From Microplitis mediator (taxonomy: Eukaryota > Arthropoda > Insecta > Hymenoptera > Braconidae): 64,000 bases of DNA. This document shows positions 27,601 through 41,029 of the stretch, one piece after another (position 1 is the first letter of the stretch; each line of letters opens with the position of its first letter). A program made the position numbers and the translations under genes. The DNA lies in the NCBI RefSeq assembly GCF_029852145.1, contig NC_079975.1:4836001-4900000 (forward strand), read 5' to 3'. The notes beneath the pieces are model-generated. The model was given only the letters and a program-made list of their open reading frames with translations, had not been told where the DNA came from and searched no databases.

Positions 27601-28632
27601 CATACTATTAGAATTTATCAAGACGAATTTGTACTTAGTTTAAAAAATCGTCACTAGATGACTGTAACAAATTTTCTCATTTACAGAACTACTCAATAAC
27701 GAATATACCCGAATTGAAATATTTTTTAATCAAAATAAGCAATACTACTGGAATTGAGAATTCTCTGTGTCCAAGGAATATTTGTTCAAAAGTTTGCAAT
27801 TCATCATATCTCAAAATTACCCAAAACATACCTTATATTTTTTACTCTCCGTTTTAAAAATAAAAATCTCATAAATTACAAAATCCATCTCCACATGATA
27901 CATAATCAGCCTTCCGTGTTATCAAAGTTTAAAAAAATCTATTAGTCACAATATAAAATACTTCTTTTTTTTAACTAAATTTTAGCATCATAAAAATCTA
28001 ACTTACGTCATAAAATACATTAAGCAATAATTGATGTTAAGAATTGTCTGAGTAACTATATTAAATATAACAACATCTGAATCACTTGATATAATGTCCG
28101 TTGTATTGTTGTTTTACCTACATATACATATATAGATTATTTAGCCCGTTGGTGCGTGTCCCACGAGTGTATCGATTGCTCCGCCCCCTGCTGCGTAGTC
28201 ATGACGACACACCCTGTCCTATCTAACCCCTAGTCTAACCTCCAACTTCGATGTGTCCTTCGTCCTTTTTGCTCATCCTTATATATCTTCCTCTTTTACT
28301 ATACACGGTATACACTCTAGTCTATATACTTCATGTGCTCTCCACTACCCGACTCTCGCTCTATACTAGCTCATCACGTCAACCAACAGTAAAGGTACTG
28401 TTGGTTGTATAAAAATATATACACAACGCAAAAGAAGACATTTACTCTTGTGTCGTCTTCTCATCAGAAGTTCTACATACAACTGCAATATTTCATCTCA
28501 CACATAACTTTTCTACTCTGAAATAAATTTTAAGTTTTTCGCAAAAAATCATAAATAAAAAATTTAGTTAAAGTTTTTTTTTAATTTTATTAAACATAAT
28601 TAATTTTTAATATATTTTTTTTTTTCATATAT
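21601..28632. other. Gene desert upstream of the mucin-like gene
   Basis: No gene defensible. 22380-23050 looks like an old dispersed repeat (phrases such as TATCTCGTGAATGGTTGAAT and CTTTTTTTGTAGAGCATT). Slightly GC-richer, partly open blocks at 24950-25090 and 25340-25470 could be small exons but lack convincing splice partners. 28140-28400 is a GC-richer island. Confidence 0.4.
28380..28407. repeat. Perfect 12-bp stem hairpin
   Basis: CAACCAACAGTA, loop AAGG, TACTGTTGGTTG. Too short for a microRNA precursor on its own. Confidence 0.7.
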
Positions 28633-29398
<766 letters not shown>

Positions 29399-29399
29399 T

Positions 29400-30812
29400 A
29401 TAGCAACAACAACGAAAACCGATTGGATGATGAGTAAAGGTGAATTAGGAAAGAAAAAATCATCCATCACTATTCGAAGATCATATATGTATATATATAT
29501 ATACAAAACGATTTGATTTTGATGGACGGATGATGTTTTAGACTTTTAAGCATTCTATAGGTTTCACATCATAGAATTGATGAACGTCTTTGACTAATTT
29601 ATTATATACCAAAAATAAACGCATGAGATTTATAGTAATGATCCGATATACCTTAAGAAAAGCTTTGTTCTTTATATATAAAATAAAGAATATATATCAT
29701 AAACATAGATACACAATTTGTCCGTTATAAATGTATCTTAAAAATTCCTAAATCAAATTTACGGCCGAGCATTTTAAAATAAATTATAGAATATAAATAC
29801 GTGTGCTGTATATATATGTGCGTAAGTATTTCATTATAATATTAAATTAATATATATTATTATTTATATTATATTTTCAAATAAACAATTAGATAGTATC
29901 TATAAAATTAATATCTTGTTTTATCATGTGTATTCACTTATTCGTTTTAAAAAATTACGTTAATTTTATCTGTCGTATCAGGAATCCGTATCTATATTTT
30001 TTCATATTAAGATTAATATTTATATTTTTTACTTTTTTATTCACTGTCTCTGGTAGTGGCTTTGTAATGTTGTAATGTACACTATTATCACACTGGCTTT
30101 TAACCGTCTATCTAAAAATACAATACAATATATGCTGTATGCACGGTAGTTGTTTCATTGTTGTATGATATCATATATGTACATACACATTTGTGGACAG
30201 GTTACTTAATATATGACGTTTCGCACAATGAGTGAATGAAAAACTTTTTAATTATAAAAGTTTTTGCTTTTTTTTTCTACTAGAAATAAATAATAATATA
30301 CAAAGTGATTATTTATGCGCAGAAAATTTTTACTTGTCCTAAGAAATTTTTTACATAATAAATTAAAAGCAAAAATTTTCTTGGGGCGAGAAAAAATCCG
30401 AAATGGTGTAGAAAAATTATTTACTTGTAAAATATAAAAAAAGATGATTATTTATAAAAAAAGTTAATTATAATGTAAATATTAGGAGCTAAATTTTGCC
30501 GTTGATATTTAATTAATGTATTAGGATGTATATATGTATGTAAATATGTACGTGAGTGACAAGTTTATGAAAAAGACTGATGAAAGTGAGGGCGTGCTCT
30601 GGAACATCTGGTGGTGATGTGTCCCTTGATGTCGATCAATTACATTGTCCTGTTTTCACCGCAGATACAATATATAACTAAATATCTACTGTATCTTATG
30701 TATTATAATTGGTTCGAAACATTGTTATAAATAAGATAAATATTTCCAGAGTCTGAGATTAAATGAGCACTTAAAATAATATGTAATTAAATTTTTTTTA
30801 TAGGTATGTATA
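29400..30812. other. Non-genic stretch
   Basis: AT-rich with no recognisable gene or repeat family. Confidence 0.5.
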
Positions 30813-32615
30813 TACACAGAAAAAAAGGAAATCTTGAAACAAGAAATAAAATGTCTTCGAAATTTTTTTCTTGAACCAAGCAAAATTTCTTACTTTATTA
30901 AAGTAAAAAAATTATTTGGATCAAGAAATTATTTCCTTCGCGGAAGACATAATTTTCTTAGTCTAAAACATAAATTCTTTAAACCAAGAAAAAAATTTTT
31001 TGGTCCCAAAAAATTTTTTTTTGGTTCGAGAAGATTTTTTTTTCAATTCAACAAATTTTTTTTTTGGCTGAAAATTTTTACGTTTTTAAGTCAAGAAAAA
31101 ATATCTTGAGCTGAAACGAAAAAGTTTTTGAACCATGAAAAATAATGTTTTAAACCAAGAACAAACTTTCTTGGCCCAAGAAAGTTTGCTCTTGGTTTAA
31201 AGCATTATTTTCTCGGGCCAAGAAAGTTTGTTTTTAACTCGAGAAATTTGTTTCTTGTCTAAAGACTGTTACCTTATCGAGTCAAGAAACAATGTCTTGA
31301 GCTAAAAAAAAAAGTTTTTGTACTGAGAAAAAAAATTTTTTAAACCAAGAAGAAACTTTCTTGGGCCAAGAATTTTTTTATTTGTCGCAAACAAAAAAAA
31401 AATTTTCAGCCAAGAAATTAGTTTCTTTAATTAAGCAAATAAATCTATCGAGCTAAAAAAATTTATTTTTTTTGTTTCATTTTTTTAATGAACAATTTTT
31501 TTTTTGTTTAAATATTACAAACAATGCTGTGAAGCAAATAAATACTGTATCAGAAGCATTTATAAGGGATGGGCAAGTTTCGCAATGAGCTAAATATTTA
31601 AACAAATTGAGAAAAAACAATTATCGCTTAAACGAGGAATCGAACCCAGATCGATTCGGCGCCACGCGAGAGCTTTACCAACTAAGCCATCCCAGCCTTT
31701 GCTAGGCTACGTTTACTTTGCCCACATATACTGAACCACACTGGCTTATGGTCAGTCACATTTTTAAATCCTAAACCCAGAATTAATATTACAAATGTTA
31801 TCGCTAATAATTTAGAAAAATGTTAGTTTTGACATTTTACCAAAATACTGAACGGATTGTATGAATCATTCATAAATGAATTTCGACATAAATATAAAAA
31901 AGTTAAAAAAAAAAAAAAATTTAATTACAAAAAAAATTGAGAAATTATTCAATATTATATAATTACATTAATCTATTAATTTATTATAATAATATAATTT
32001 GGTTATTTAATTTTGAATTTATCTAAAATAAAAAGGTGAACTCAAAATCCATTTGCTGCGCTAGTGTGAGAAAGAGAGAGAGTGGGGAGTATTCATTCCT
32101 TCGGGTGCGAAGGAGGGAGCATCTATGAGTGAGAATCCAAGAGAAAACTTTCTTGGCTTGAGACTCTAGAAATCTTGGTTTGAGATTTTTCGTGTGATTG
32201 GTCAGAGAAAGTACACTATGCTCAAACCAAGAGTTTAAATTTCTTGAATCAACTCCCTTTATTTTTAGTTCGAGTTCGTACCGTTTATTATTTCAAAACA
32301 TCATAGTTCTTTAATTAAGTGTATAACTTTCTCGAACGAAATATTTTTATTTCTTGGTTTAAGTAAGTAACATACTCAGATTAAGAAAAATTATTATTAA
32401 ACTAAAAACTGCAAGTTTTTAAAACAAGTAATTCTATTATTGGACCAAGTATGAAATATGTATTGGCTTAAGAATTTTTTTTCTTAATTGAAGATTTAAA
32501 ATTCAAGAAATTATTTCACTTCGTTCAAGAAATTTTCGGTTTTCATTCCACTCGCTGAAAAATTTCTTGGTTGAAGAAAAATTTTCTTGAGTCAAGATTT
32601 TTTTTTTTCTGTGTA
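30813..32615. mobile_element. Word-repeat element (CTTGG / CCAAGAAA), 1.8 kb
   Basis: Ends TACACAGAAAAAAAGG (30813) and CTTTTTTTTTTTTCTGTGTA-type complement (to 32615). The body consists of AACCAAGAAATTTTTTCTTGG-like words (CTTGAACC, TCAAGAAA, TTTCTTGG, ACTTTCTTGGGCCAAGAA) in both orientations over about 700 bp at the left and 500 bp at the right. A unique middle carries a tRNA-like sequence. No protein. Confidence 0.7.
31626..31696 (-). tRNA. tRNA-like sequence inside a word-repeat element
   Basis: The minus strand starts GCTGGGATGGCTTAGTTGG. It has a perfect D-stem (GCTT/AAGC), box A TGGCTTAGTTGG, box B GGTTCGATTCC, a mostly paired T-stem and an acceptor stem with six of seven pairs (two wobble). 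The anticodon arm does not fold well, so probably a tRNA pseudogene or SINE-like module. The best tRNA candidate in the window. Confidence 0.45.
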
Positions 32616-32671
32616 TGAATGGTATACTATTATTTTATATGTACATATTTGTTTTACCCAGAGAGGAAAGT

Positions 32672-33095
32672 ACGACGGGCCAAGGCTTGGCCCAAGTATG
32701 TAGAACCTTGGCCCAAGCTTGTAAGCCAGCCTTGGCCCAACCTTGGCAGGACTCTGGAATGATAAAATTGGGCCAGACCTGGTTGCTAGACCTGGCCCAT
32801 GCATCGAGAAAAATAAATTTAATTTTAAAAAAATTTTATTATTATTAACCTCGTAGAATTTATGATCATTAACGTTTAAACTATCTAAAGGAAGTAAATG
32901 ATGTGCAAAAAACTCGGTCTTGGCCCAAGCCTGGGTTGCCATTGAATAGCCAAGGCTAGGTTACCCAGTCTTGGCCCAAGCCCGGGTAATCATTGTAATG
33001 GCCAGGACTAAGTACCCAATCTTGAGCCAAGCATGGACCAATATAGATGTGCCAAAGTTAGGTTCCCCAGTGCTGGGCCAAGTAGGGCCCGTCGT
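32672..33095. mobile_element. Word-repeat element (TTGGCCCAAG)
   Basis: Terminal inverted repeats ACGACGGGCC (32672) and GGGCCCGTCGT (33085-33095). About ten copies of CTTGGCCCAAG and GGGCCAAG lie on the two sides. Its left end is only 56 bp from the right end of the CTTGG element, and the words are related. Confidence 0.75.
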
Positions 33096-34999
33096 TCAAC
33101 TCTGGCAGCTCCTGCATAGGTACTGATTTGTTTGATTAAAAATTTACGAAAATTATATGTTGGTTTTGTACAATAATCTATTGGTGATTTTTAAAAAATA
33201 TTTTCATTAATTACAAGCCATGTAAGCAGACATACGAAACCGGGGTAAAATAGACCCCCTCAAAAATTTGCTAAAATGAATTCTTTTCTTGTCATCGTCA
33301 TATTATTATGGGTTTCATATGTTTACCAAATTTCAGAGCGATACGAGATACCTGGGGTATAATGGACCCCCAAAAAATTAAAAAAAAAATCACTTTGTAA
33401 ACTCGATGCTCAAAAGTCACAAAAAATAATTAGCGTAGGGGTCCTTCGTACCCCGGTATCAGCTAATTTATCAAATATTTAAATATTTTATTTTAATTTA
33501 TATTTTATTAACTGGTAATTTCTTTTGTAGTTACTATAAAGAAAAAAATAAACTAGGCGTGAAAAGAAAAGTACTGAGGTAAAAGTATTCAGAGAAATGA
33601 AGAATACAATGAATAAAGAAATGCTCATAATCTGGAAAAGCCGAGCTGACGTTCGAGATCGAACAATAATAAAGCAACAGCAAAAGCAAAGAAAGTATAT
33701 ACGTATATAAGATCATAGTTTTCTTGCACGTCGGCAAAGGTCTTTTATTCGCTTACTTTCTTATATTTTTTCCCTGAAAATATATGTCTTAGTGAGTGTG
33801 TGTTTTCGTAAAAAATGTTGAAAAATTTCGTAAGAAATGCTAGACCAGTAGATTCAAGAATCTAAAATCTAGAAAATATATATATGTATGTGGTGAAAAA
33901 AACTAAAACGGTGTAGTGGAGTCAAGCCAAAGCACTCGAGCGCACAATGCGGGTACAAAGGACCAACAATAGAAAACGATACACAGCTGGCTTGTAAAAC
34001 ACAGAGATCCTGTGAAGATACAGATAACTGAAGGCTACCGCCGTTTTATATGTTTTTTATTTTATTTATTATTTTTTTCTACGTGTCCACGGGTGTGGTC
34101 CAGCTAATGTTTACCAGGAAAAGTTTACGAAAATTTATTTAGGCATTAAGAAGAAATTTATTTTTGAAACTTGGTAATTTTCTCAAAACGAAAGGTGTCT
34201 AATTAAAGTAAAAAAAATTTTTTTAAATGAATCGTAGTAAAGAATTTGAGTTATTTTTTGTGAAATCTTCTTAAGATGAATGGCGTCGTTCTCTTTACTT
34301 GGTGTGTATCAAAAATAAAAAGTTTAAGGAATGGAACGGAATGGAATAGAAGAAGTTTCCTGCTGTGAGAAGCGGAAGTTTCCGCACTCAGGGTGAGATT
34401 AACCCTCTTGGCTTGCATCGCGATTTTTTGTTGAACCGATTTCTTACACTTGAAGACTGTACAAAACTATCCTCGTGTACTAACACAGTACTACTGTATT
34501 ACTGCGACAGCTAAATGAAAGAGAGGCCGTCAAAGACTTGAGTACGAGTGTTGTGAAAAAGGATGAAAGTGTAGAAATGCGATGTACTGTCTTGATCTCG
34601 AAGGATTATTGTTAAGATCTTTCGGTAGATTTAAGTGCGTCCTTGAAGCTTAAAAAAAAATATTTTTTTAAAGGATATATTTATTATAACAATACATAGA
34701 CATATAATAGTTAGTTATTCTTGTGGTAGTTATACATACACTGTAACTGTTACAGTGCAAAAAAAATAATAAGAAAGATTTTAAGAATAAAGAAAAGCTT
34801 TTGAAGATTTGTTTGTCGATTTTTACGGATTACCGGTCTTTGGATTACGGGATTTTCGTCCCCTCTTCAAAAGTGATTCCTCACACTCCAAAGGAAAAGT
34901 CGAATCATTTTTACTAAAGAAGAAAACATCAATAATTTATTTGTAATTATTGTTGAGAAGAATAATAAATATTGTATGAATTATTTGTCAAGTAAAAAG
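33096..34999. other. Non-genic stretch
   Basis: A small cluster of GGGGTA and TACCCC words (33242-33462) may be another, decayed element. Nothing else recognised. Confidence 0.4.
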
Positions 35000-35349
35000 T
35001 AAGGTAAAAGCACCAATCATTGACACTATAAAAGACAAGATATAATTTCATTTTTTTTACTATATTACCGATGAATATTTTTAAATTTTTATTCTAACAT
35101 TGTCTTAATTAGTCTTTTAACTAATCGAATTCATGCTTTCTGATAATAATAAAATTAATTTATTAATTAATTGCAAGCGATAAAATAAATTACCCAGATA
35201 CACCAATTATTGACAGGTTAAAAACCCGACTGTTCTAATTATTAACATACTGTTGCTCCAATTATTGACACCCATAATGCGCATGCGTCATCAATCTGTA
35301 AAACTAATTATAAAAAATCAAGTCCTTAAATAATTACTAATTTATTAAT

Positions 35350-35590
35350 TACACTGTAAAAAATCCGGAGTGAATTGGGAGTGAAATAAAATCCGAATTC
35401 ACTCCGAATTCACTCTGCCACTCGGAGTTCCGGAGTTTTTAAAAAAATCACTCCGCATGCGGAGCGAATAGCGAGTTTTTTTTTAGCGGAGTGATCTCGG
35501 AGTGACGCGGTTTTTATTTCACTCCCAATTCACTTCGGAGTTTTAATACTTAAATAAAATTTGTATTAATTTATATGAAACTGCTAAACA

Positions 35591-35656
<66 letters not shown>

Positions 35657-35972
35657 CTGTGTTTGCGTGCATGTGTGTGTTTGGGTGTGTGCAGGTGTTT
35701 GTGTGCGTGTGTGCAAATGTGTGCGTGCGTGTGTGTGCAAGTGCGCGTGTGTGCCTAAATATGTATGTGTGTGCATATCAGCTGATCAATAATGTAATAC
35801 GCGAATTTTTACTTCGATTTTATTATGTGGAGTTATATTTTATTAATAATATTTTCAAAACTTCGCTCCGGAGTGAATTCCACTCCGAGGGGAGTGAATA
35901 ATTAAAAATTCATTCACTCCGCATTCACTCCAGATTTAATCCGCATTCACTTCGCGAATTTTTTACAGTGTA
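35350..35972. mobile_element. Word-repeat element, ACTCCG family, copy 1 (nested)
   Basis: Ends TACACTGTAAAAAATCCGGA (35350) and TTTTTTACAGTGTA (to 35972). The words CGGAGTGA and CACTCCG(A) alternate in both orientations at the two ends. The core carries a (GT)n run and GATCAATAATGTAATACGCG. Inserted in the TAAGGTAAAAG element at 35000-36597; TA is the likely target. Confidence 0.85.
35594..35652. repeat. (GT)n microsatellite inside the nested element
   Basis: About 29 GT units, followed by a degenerate TG/CG/CA-rich stretch to about 35780. Confidence 0.95.
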
Positions 35973-36597
35973 TTATTCAATTAAACATGAAATTATTCAT
36001 TATATTTTTCAATTAAATAAAAATTAAAATCAATTAATCACTTTTTTATAACAATTTAATATATGACAGCGTGGGTTTTCCAATGTTGTCGTTTAGGTTT
36101 GCAATAGACTTATGTTTAAAAAAAAAAGACGTTTTGGCGCTGTCTACTAACCTGTCAATATGAGATACAACTTCAATATTACGTACTAATTATTGACATC
36201 CACTATTTAAAAATTAAAAAGCCTAAAATTTACTGTAAATATATTATATTGTTAATTTTGCATATGTTACTTATTTAAAAAAAAAAAAAGTTGATGTGAT
36301 TAGATGGAAAAAATAATTGAAAAACATCGTTTCAAAAAAACTCCTTTTCTAAACGGAATAGTTAAGAAAATTGACGCTCACAAGCTGTTTTGATAGACAC
36401 GAATAAACTTAATTTTTTTTATTAATAAATACTTGATATTTTTCACTAACAATAATTTTTTTTCAATTTCTTAAATTGTAAAGATTGTTTAAAAATGTAT
36501 ACGACCATTATTCATATAGCAGGTAGTTAAATATGTCTTAAAATGTGATAAGGTGTCAATAATTGGACCCCTGTCAATAATTGGTGCTTTTACCTTA

Positions 36598-38902
36598 TTT
36601 TTTTTTTTTTTATGGGGTTTACTTTGCGATGGAAAATTATTATTTTTTATAGTGCAATATTTTTAACTAACTATTAACATTTATTTTTTAACAATTATTC
36701 CGTTAGCAGAATTAAAGCAGAGTAAAAAAAAAAACAATTCATATAAAAAAAATGTTGGTTATAAATATATGAAAATGGTTTTTAAGGAATGATTTAAAGG
36801 AAATTTTTGTATAGGAAGAAATAAAAGTAACTGATAATAGAATTTTGTGCCGAATAATAGTGAAATTTTGACCGAAAAATATATATGACTAAAGATAACG
36901 TTTTTTAAATTTATGTTTAGAATTGAGAGGTCGATTTTAGGTATAAAATCTATACATATTATGTATATATATGAATATATATACATATACGTGCGTGTGT
37001 GGGTATTGGTGATGGTCTATAGAGATTATTATTTAGATCTGTTTGACTTGCCACGCCTACAATCAAACGATTCATCTGAGAAATATAATAATAGATCTAA
37101 ACATGAGATAACAAAAATATTCTGTCATTTCTTCGGAGAAATATCGTAAGAATTTGCAAAATTAATTTTTAAATTTGAATATTCATTTTTTTATATTTTA
37201 TATTCCATTTAAATTTATATACATTTTTCGGACAGCAAATATAATAAATTAATAAAAAAATATATATATGTACAAAATTCGAATATATATAATTTTTTAT
37301 AACACTTTTAGTAAGAAATTTTTTCATTTATATTTGAATCATTTTTTTTTTTTACAGAAATTTTAACACAAAAGATTTATATTTAGTAGTACATATATAT
37401 TATATATGTATCCCCAAAACATAAATTTAAAGTTTTTCGGAGAATGGAAAAAAAAATATTGAGAAAATTTAAAGATGACCTTATTTTAACACACCTGTTT
37501 TTTTTTAATTGACATGATACTATACCTGAAGTGTGATGAAAACGTTCAAAGAAAAAAAAAACTCATAAAAAAAGGGGAAAAAACTATTCGAGCTTGTTAG
37601 ACTCTATTGTGTATCCTCGTATATATTTTATGACTTAAATACTACAATCCTAGACCTATTATTTTCTTGAAAATAATAAAAATCTCAAAGAAAATATGAA
37701 AATTTGAAGAAATCTTTTTGAAAATTGAACTATCAAAAATAAAATTTTTTTTAGTTTGTTTGAATATGCTAACCGATGTAAATGAAGTATAAATAAAAAT
37801 ATATACATATATATAAATTGAATAAGTAAACAAAAACACGTGCCAAGAGTCCTAAGCAAACAGAATAGCAAAGCCAATGAGAAGCATTTACGTCAACTTA
37901 TAATGTCATTAAATGTTGATCCTGAGTAAAGAGAGTAAAATGTGTAATGTGTGAACGAGTCAAAACGTTCATTTAGGATTAAATGTAAAAATTAAACCCC
38001 CGTTCTCTTATTTACGTCTTTGGTTTTTGTAAGCTCACGGATTATCAAATGATCTTTCAAGCATTTTCAGCCTCACCACTGCACGTGTTCAATCTTTCTG
38101 CATACTATATATATTAACAGGATTGAATATTAAAACTATAAGGCTACACTGCTATGGGGCTTGTCCCTGATTCATTCATATATATTTATAACTTGAATAA
38201 GTATGATACCCCTTAATGTCTTCGCAACGAATTTTTAATTAGATTATGAATGATTGGTGGTTGGTTCTCTCTGTATCTGCACAACCCTTAATGTTTTACT
38301 AAGGGCGAATGTGGGGTGAAATGAAGACGATAAAAAAATAATGAGAATATTGTGTGGATTTAAATGAGTTGTTACTATTTTTTTCTTATGGCACAAAATT
38401 ATTTTTTTACTTTCAAAAATATTTAGACCTAGCACAATTAAAAAAAAATTATTGAAAGGAAAAAATGAAAGTAAAGTTAAATTGAAAGTTGTTTTATAAT
38501 TTTTCTTATAAAATATATATACAAATCATCTTCATTCTGTACTTTTATTATTGTAAGTATATTTAGTGTTATGATGATCCGCTAGATGGCTTTTGATCAC
38601 TAAATCCTTTCGTACGTGGTAAGGAATCTGTACTGACCACTTCTTATTGGCACAACTAAATGGTTGGCTTGCAATCTTCATAGAACATAATCAAGAAATG
38701 ACAAGATTGTAGCATAAAAAATAAAATTTATTACAAGTAGAACATGGATTTAATTTTTTTTTAAACGCTGAAAAATATGTCGTGTACGCTAGATATTTTT
38801 TTTTATTGACTCTAAATTTATTTTTTGCTAGCAATGCGGTTTGATTCCAAACTTTCTTTACTAAAATATATTTTCAGAAAAATAATTTTGAATTTTATTA
38901 AT
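36598..38902. other. Non-genic stretch
   Basis: AT-rich with short TATATA runs. No gene or clear element found. Confidence 0.5.
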
Positions 38903-39024
38903 GAGGTAAGAGACCCAGTACCCAATCAGGAAACTAGTACCCTCATGTATTTATATATCTATATTTACTGAATTTCACTAAATATATCTATACATGGAGT
39001 GATCGAGTACTAGTTCCCTGATAG

Positions 39025-39545
39025 CCCGGGTCATAATATCTAGCCTCAATCTAGCCTCATCGCACCTTAAAACCAAGTGTGTTACAAATGTATTATTTTA
39101 ACACATATTAAATGTGTTCTATGTTTAAGGCCATAAACAAATCTATAGTTTTTTGTAGTTACTTAAAACACGTTTCACGGTGTATTAAATATCTATAGAT
39201 TGCTTATGGCGTTCAATGTTATTCGACAAGTGTGTTAATTTCGACTACTCTTGGTTTTAGAGTGTGACCCCAAGTAAGCCTCAATCCAGCCTCACTGAGT
39301 AAAAAAAGCATTTTGAGCCTCAAATAATGCTCACAGAGCCTTAATGAGCCTCAAATGGTGAACAAAGAGCCTCAAATAATACTAATCGAATTTAAATTAC
39401 ATAGTCGAGGCGAGGTTCATTGAGGCCCATTGAGGCTCTGTGAGCATTATTTGAGGCACAAAATGCTTTTTTTACTCAGTGAAGCTGGATTGAGGCTTAC
39501 TTGGGTTCGATAAGGCTAGATTGAGGCTAAATATTATGACCCGGG
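39025..39545. mobile_element. Word-repeat element (GAGCCTCAA), nested
   Basis: Terminal inverted repeats CCCGGGTCATAATAT (39025) and ATATTATGACCCGGG (to 39545), extended by TAGCCTCAATCTAGCCT and its complement. GAGCCTCAA and TTGAGGCT words repeat about fifteen times. Confidence 0.85.
39063..39267. mobile_element. Innermost nested element (GTGTTA / AACACA words)
   Basis: Ends CACCTTAAAACCAAG (39063) and CTTGGTTTTAGAGTG (to 39267) are inverted repeats. Inside are GTGTTACAAATG, AACACATATTAAATGTGTT and AACACGTTT words. It lies inside the GAGCCTCAA element, making a three-level nest. Confidence 0.6.
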
Positions 39546-39567
39546 AGAGTACTTGGTCTTTTACCTT

Positions 39568-41029
39568 ATTATGGCTCTGAACGAAATAGCTCAGATAAAA
39601 TTATATTGTACTTTTATATTTTTTTGCTCATTATTATATTGTATCACTATCAATATATGTATCTATGTTCGATAATGAACATTAATTATTAATTAGGTTA
39701 CGCAATAGTTACAATTTATTACAAATACAAATGTAAAAAAAAAATCATGTTACGAGTATAAGAATACATAAAACAAATAAATAATAATGAAAATTTTTAT
39801 TCAAAGATAAGGATCTTGAGTATGTGAATACAGAGGTTGAAAAAGGCGGAGCAGGAACCCACGAAAGCCTCGAGGGCACCACGCCCCTCGAACATGAACC
39901 TGTTGTGTGTATAAAAAACCTAAAAGAATTAAAAGACTCTCAAGAACGTCACACATGATACACAAGAAGGAGAGAAAGACAATTACAACGACGCTGAAAA
40001 TATCAGCGTAAAATAAAAAAATAAATCAAGATCGTTTAACGAATCTGTTGAAACCTTGCAAATAAAAACTTGTAATTAAATTAAAACTTGACGTAATTAA
40101 ATTTTCATTAACTTTCATCACATTATAATTGAATGGATTTTTTCGATTGTCAGAAATTACAACAGACGTTAAATTGATACAAAGTGATGTCTATTTAACT
40201 TCACTAATCAAAATGTTTATTCCTATTGTTTACAAATGTATGACGATTTATTTAATAAATAATAAAAAATAGTGCGGCCATGTGTGTCTTATGTGCAAGG
40301 ATAAAATATATCTTTAAGGATAATTTATCAGATCAAAAGTACATAGGGTAAAGGATCGTGTAAATCAGTTAGGATCACATGGAAATCAGATTCATTAGTG
40401 TTAAACCAACGTGGGGGTGGAAGTCTGACGCTCGCGGCAACCCTCGACGTAAACACAAAAACGGGGGTGTGTCAACCTACGACTCTATATACTCTGTTCT
40501 GCCACTGTACAATGTGGGGTTCGTTATTGCGCGGTCACACGCCCTTATACGTTTTTTTCCTTTTTCCTATATGCGTATATATATATTTATTTATATATGT
40601 TGGTATGAATGCACCTATCTAATACCTCTTTTGATCTATAGATTGGATTGTTAGGAATTCATGATATTTATTCTTGTCAAGCTTCAAAGGTTTGTCGAAA
40701 TATTTGCTTATTTGTGCTGGACAGATATACTTTACAAAACAAATCAAAATATATGAGAAATTCATTTATGTTTTTATTTGTTGTATTCTTACCTATAGGA
40801 GTTTGTATTATTTATTTTTTTTAAGTACTCATGTGGTGTGATGTGAGAATACACCCTTTGAGTCTTTAAAAGCATGCGACAGCGTTAATATAAAATGATG
40901 AAAATTTTTTGAAATTGTTTGAGTCAACGGTAATAATTTACTGACAGAATTCACGGCTGCCATATTCCGAAGCACAGTAAGGGACAAATTTTTCAAAATC
41001 GATTTTTTCTCAATAAAAGAACTATAAAA
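39568..41029. other. Non-genic stretch
   Basis: One GC-richer island at 40400-40560, without a recognisable exon. Otherwise nothing seen. Confidence 0.45.

Larger units (their letters stand above)
35000..36597. mobile_element. Word-repeat element (CAATTATTGACA) with nested element
   Basis: Terminal inverted repeats TAAGGTAAAAGCACCAATCA (35000) and its complement (to 36597). The words CCAATTATTGACA, TAATTATTGACA and TGTCAATAATTGG recur at 35199-35280, 36180-36200 and 36550-36590. The element at 35350-35972 is inserted in it. No ORF. Confidence 0.8.
38903..39567. mobile_element. TAAGGTAAAR-family element with two nested elements
   Basis: The left end GAGGTAAGAGACCCAGTACC (38903) pairs with GAGTACTTGGTCTTTTACCT (to 39567). 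Outer words are ACTAGTACCC and GAGTACTAGTTCCC. The GAGCCTCAA element (39025-39545) is inserted inside. The ends resemble those at 35000 and 60269. Confidence 0.6.

Noticed and set aside
35543..35901. Cys/Val and His/Thr repeat proteins
   Set aside because: Translations of a (GT)n tract inside a transposable element.
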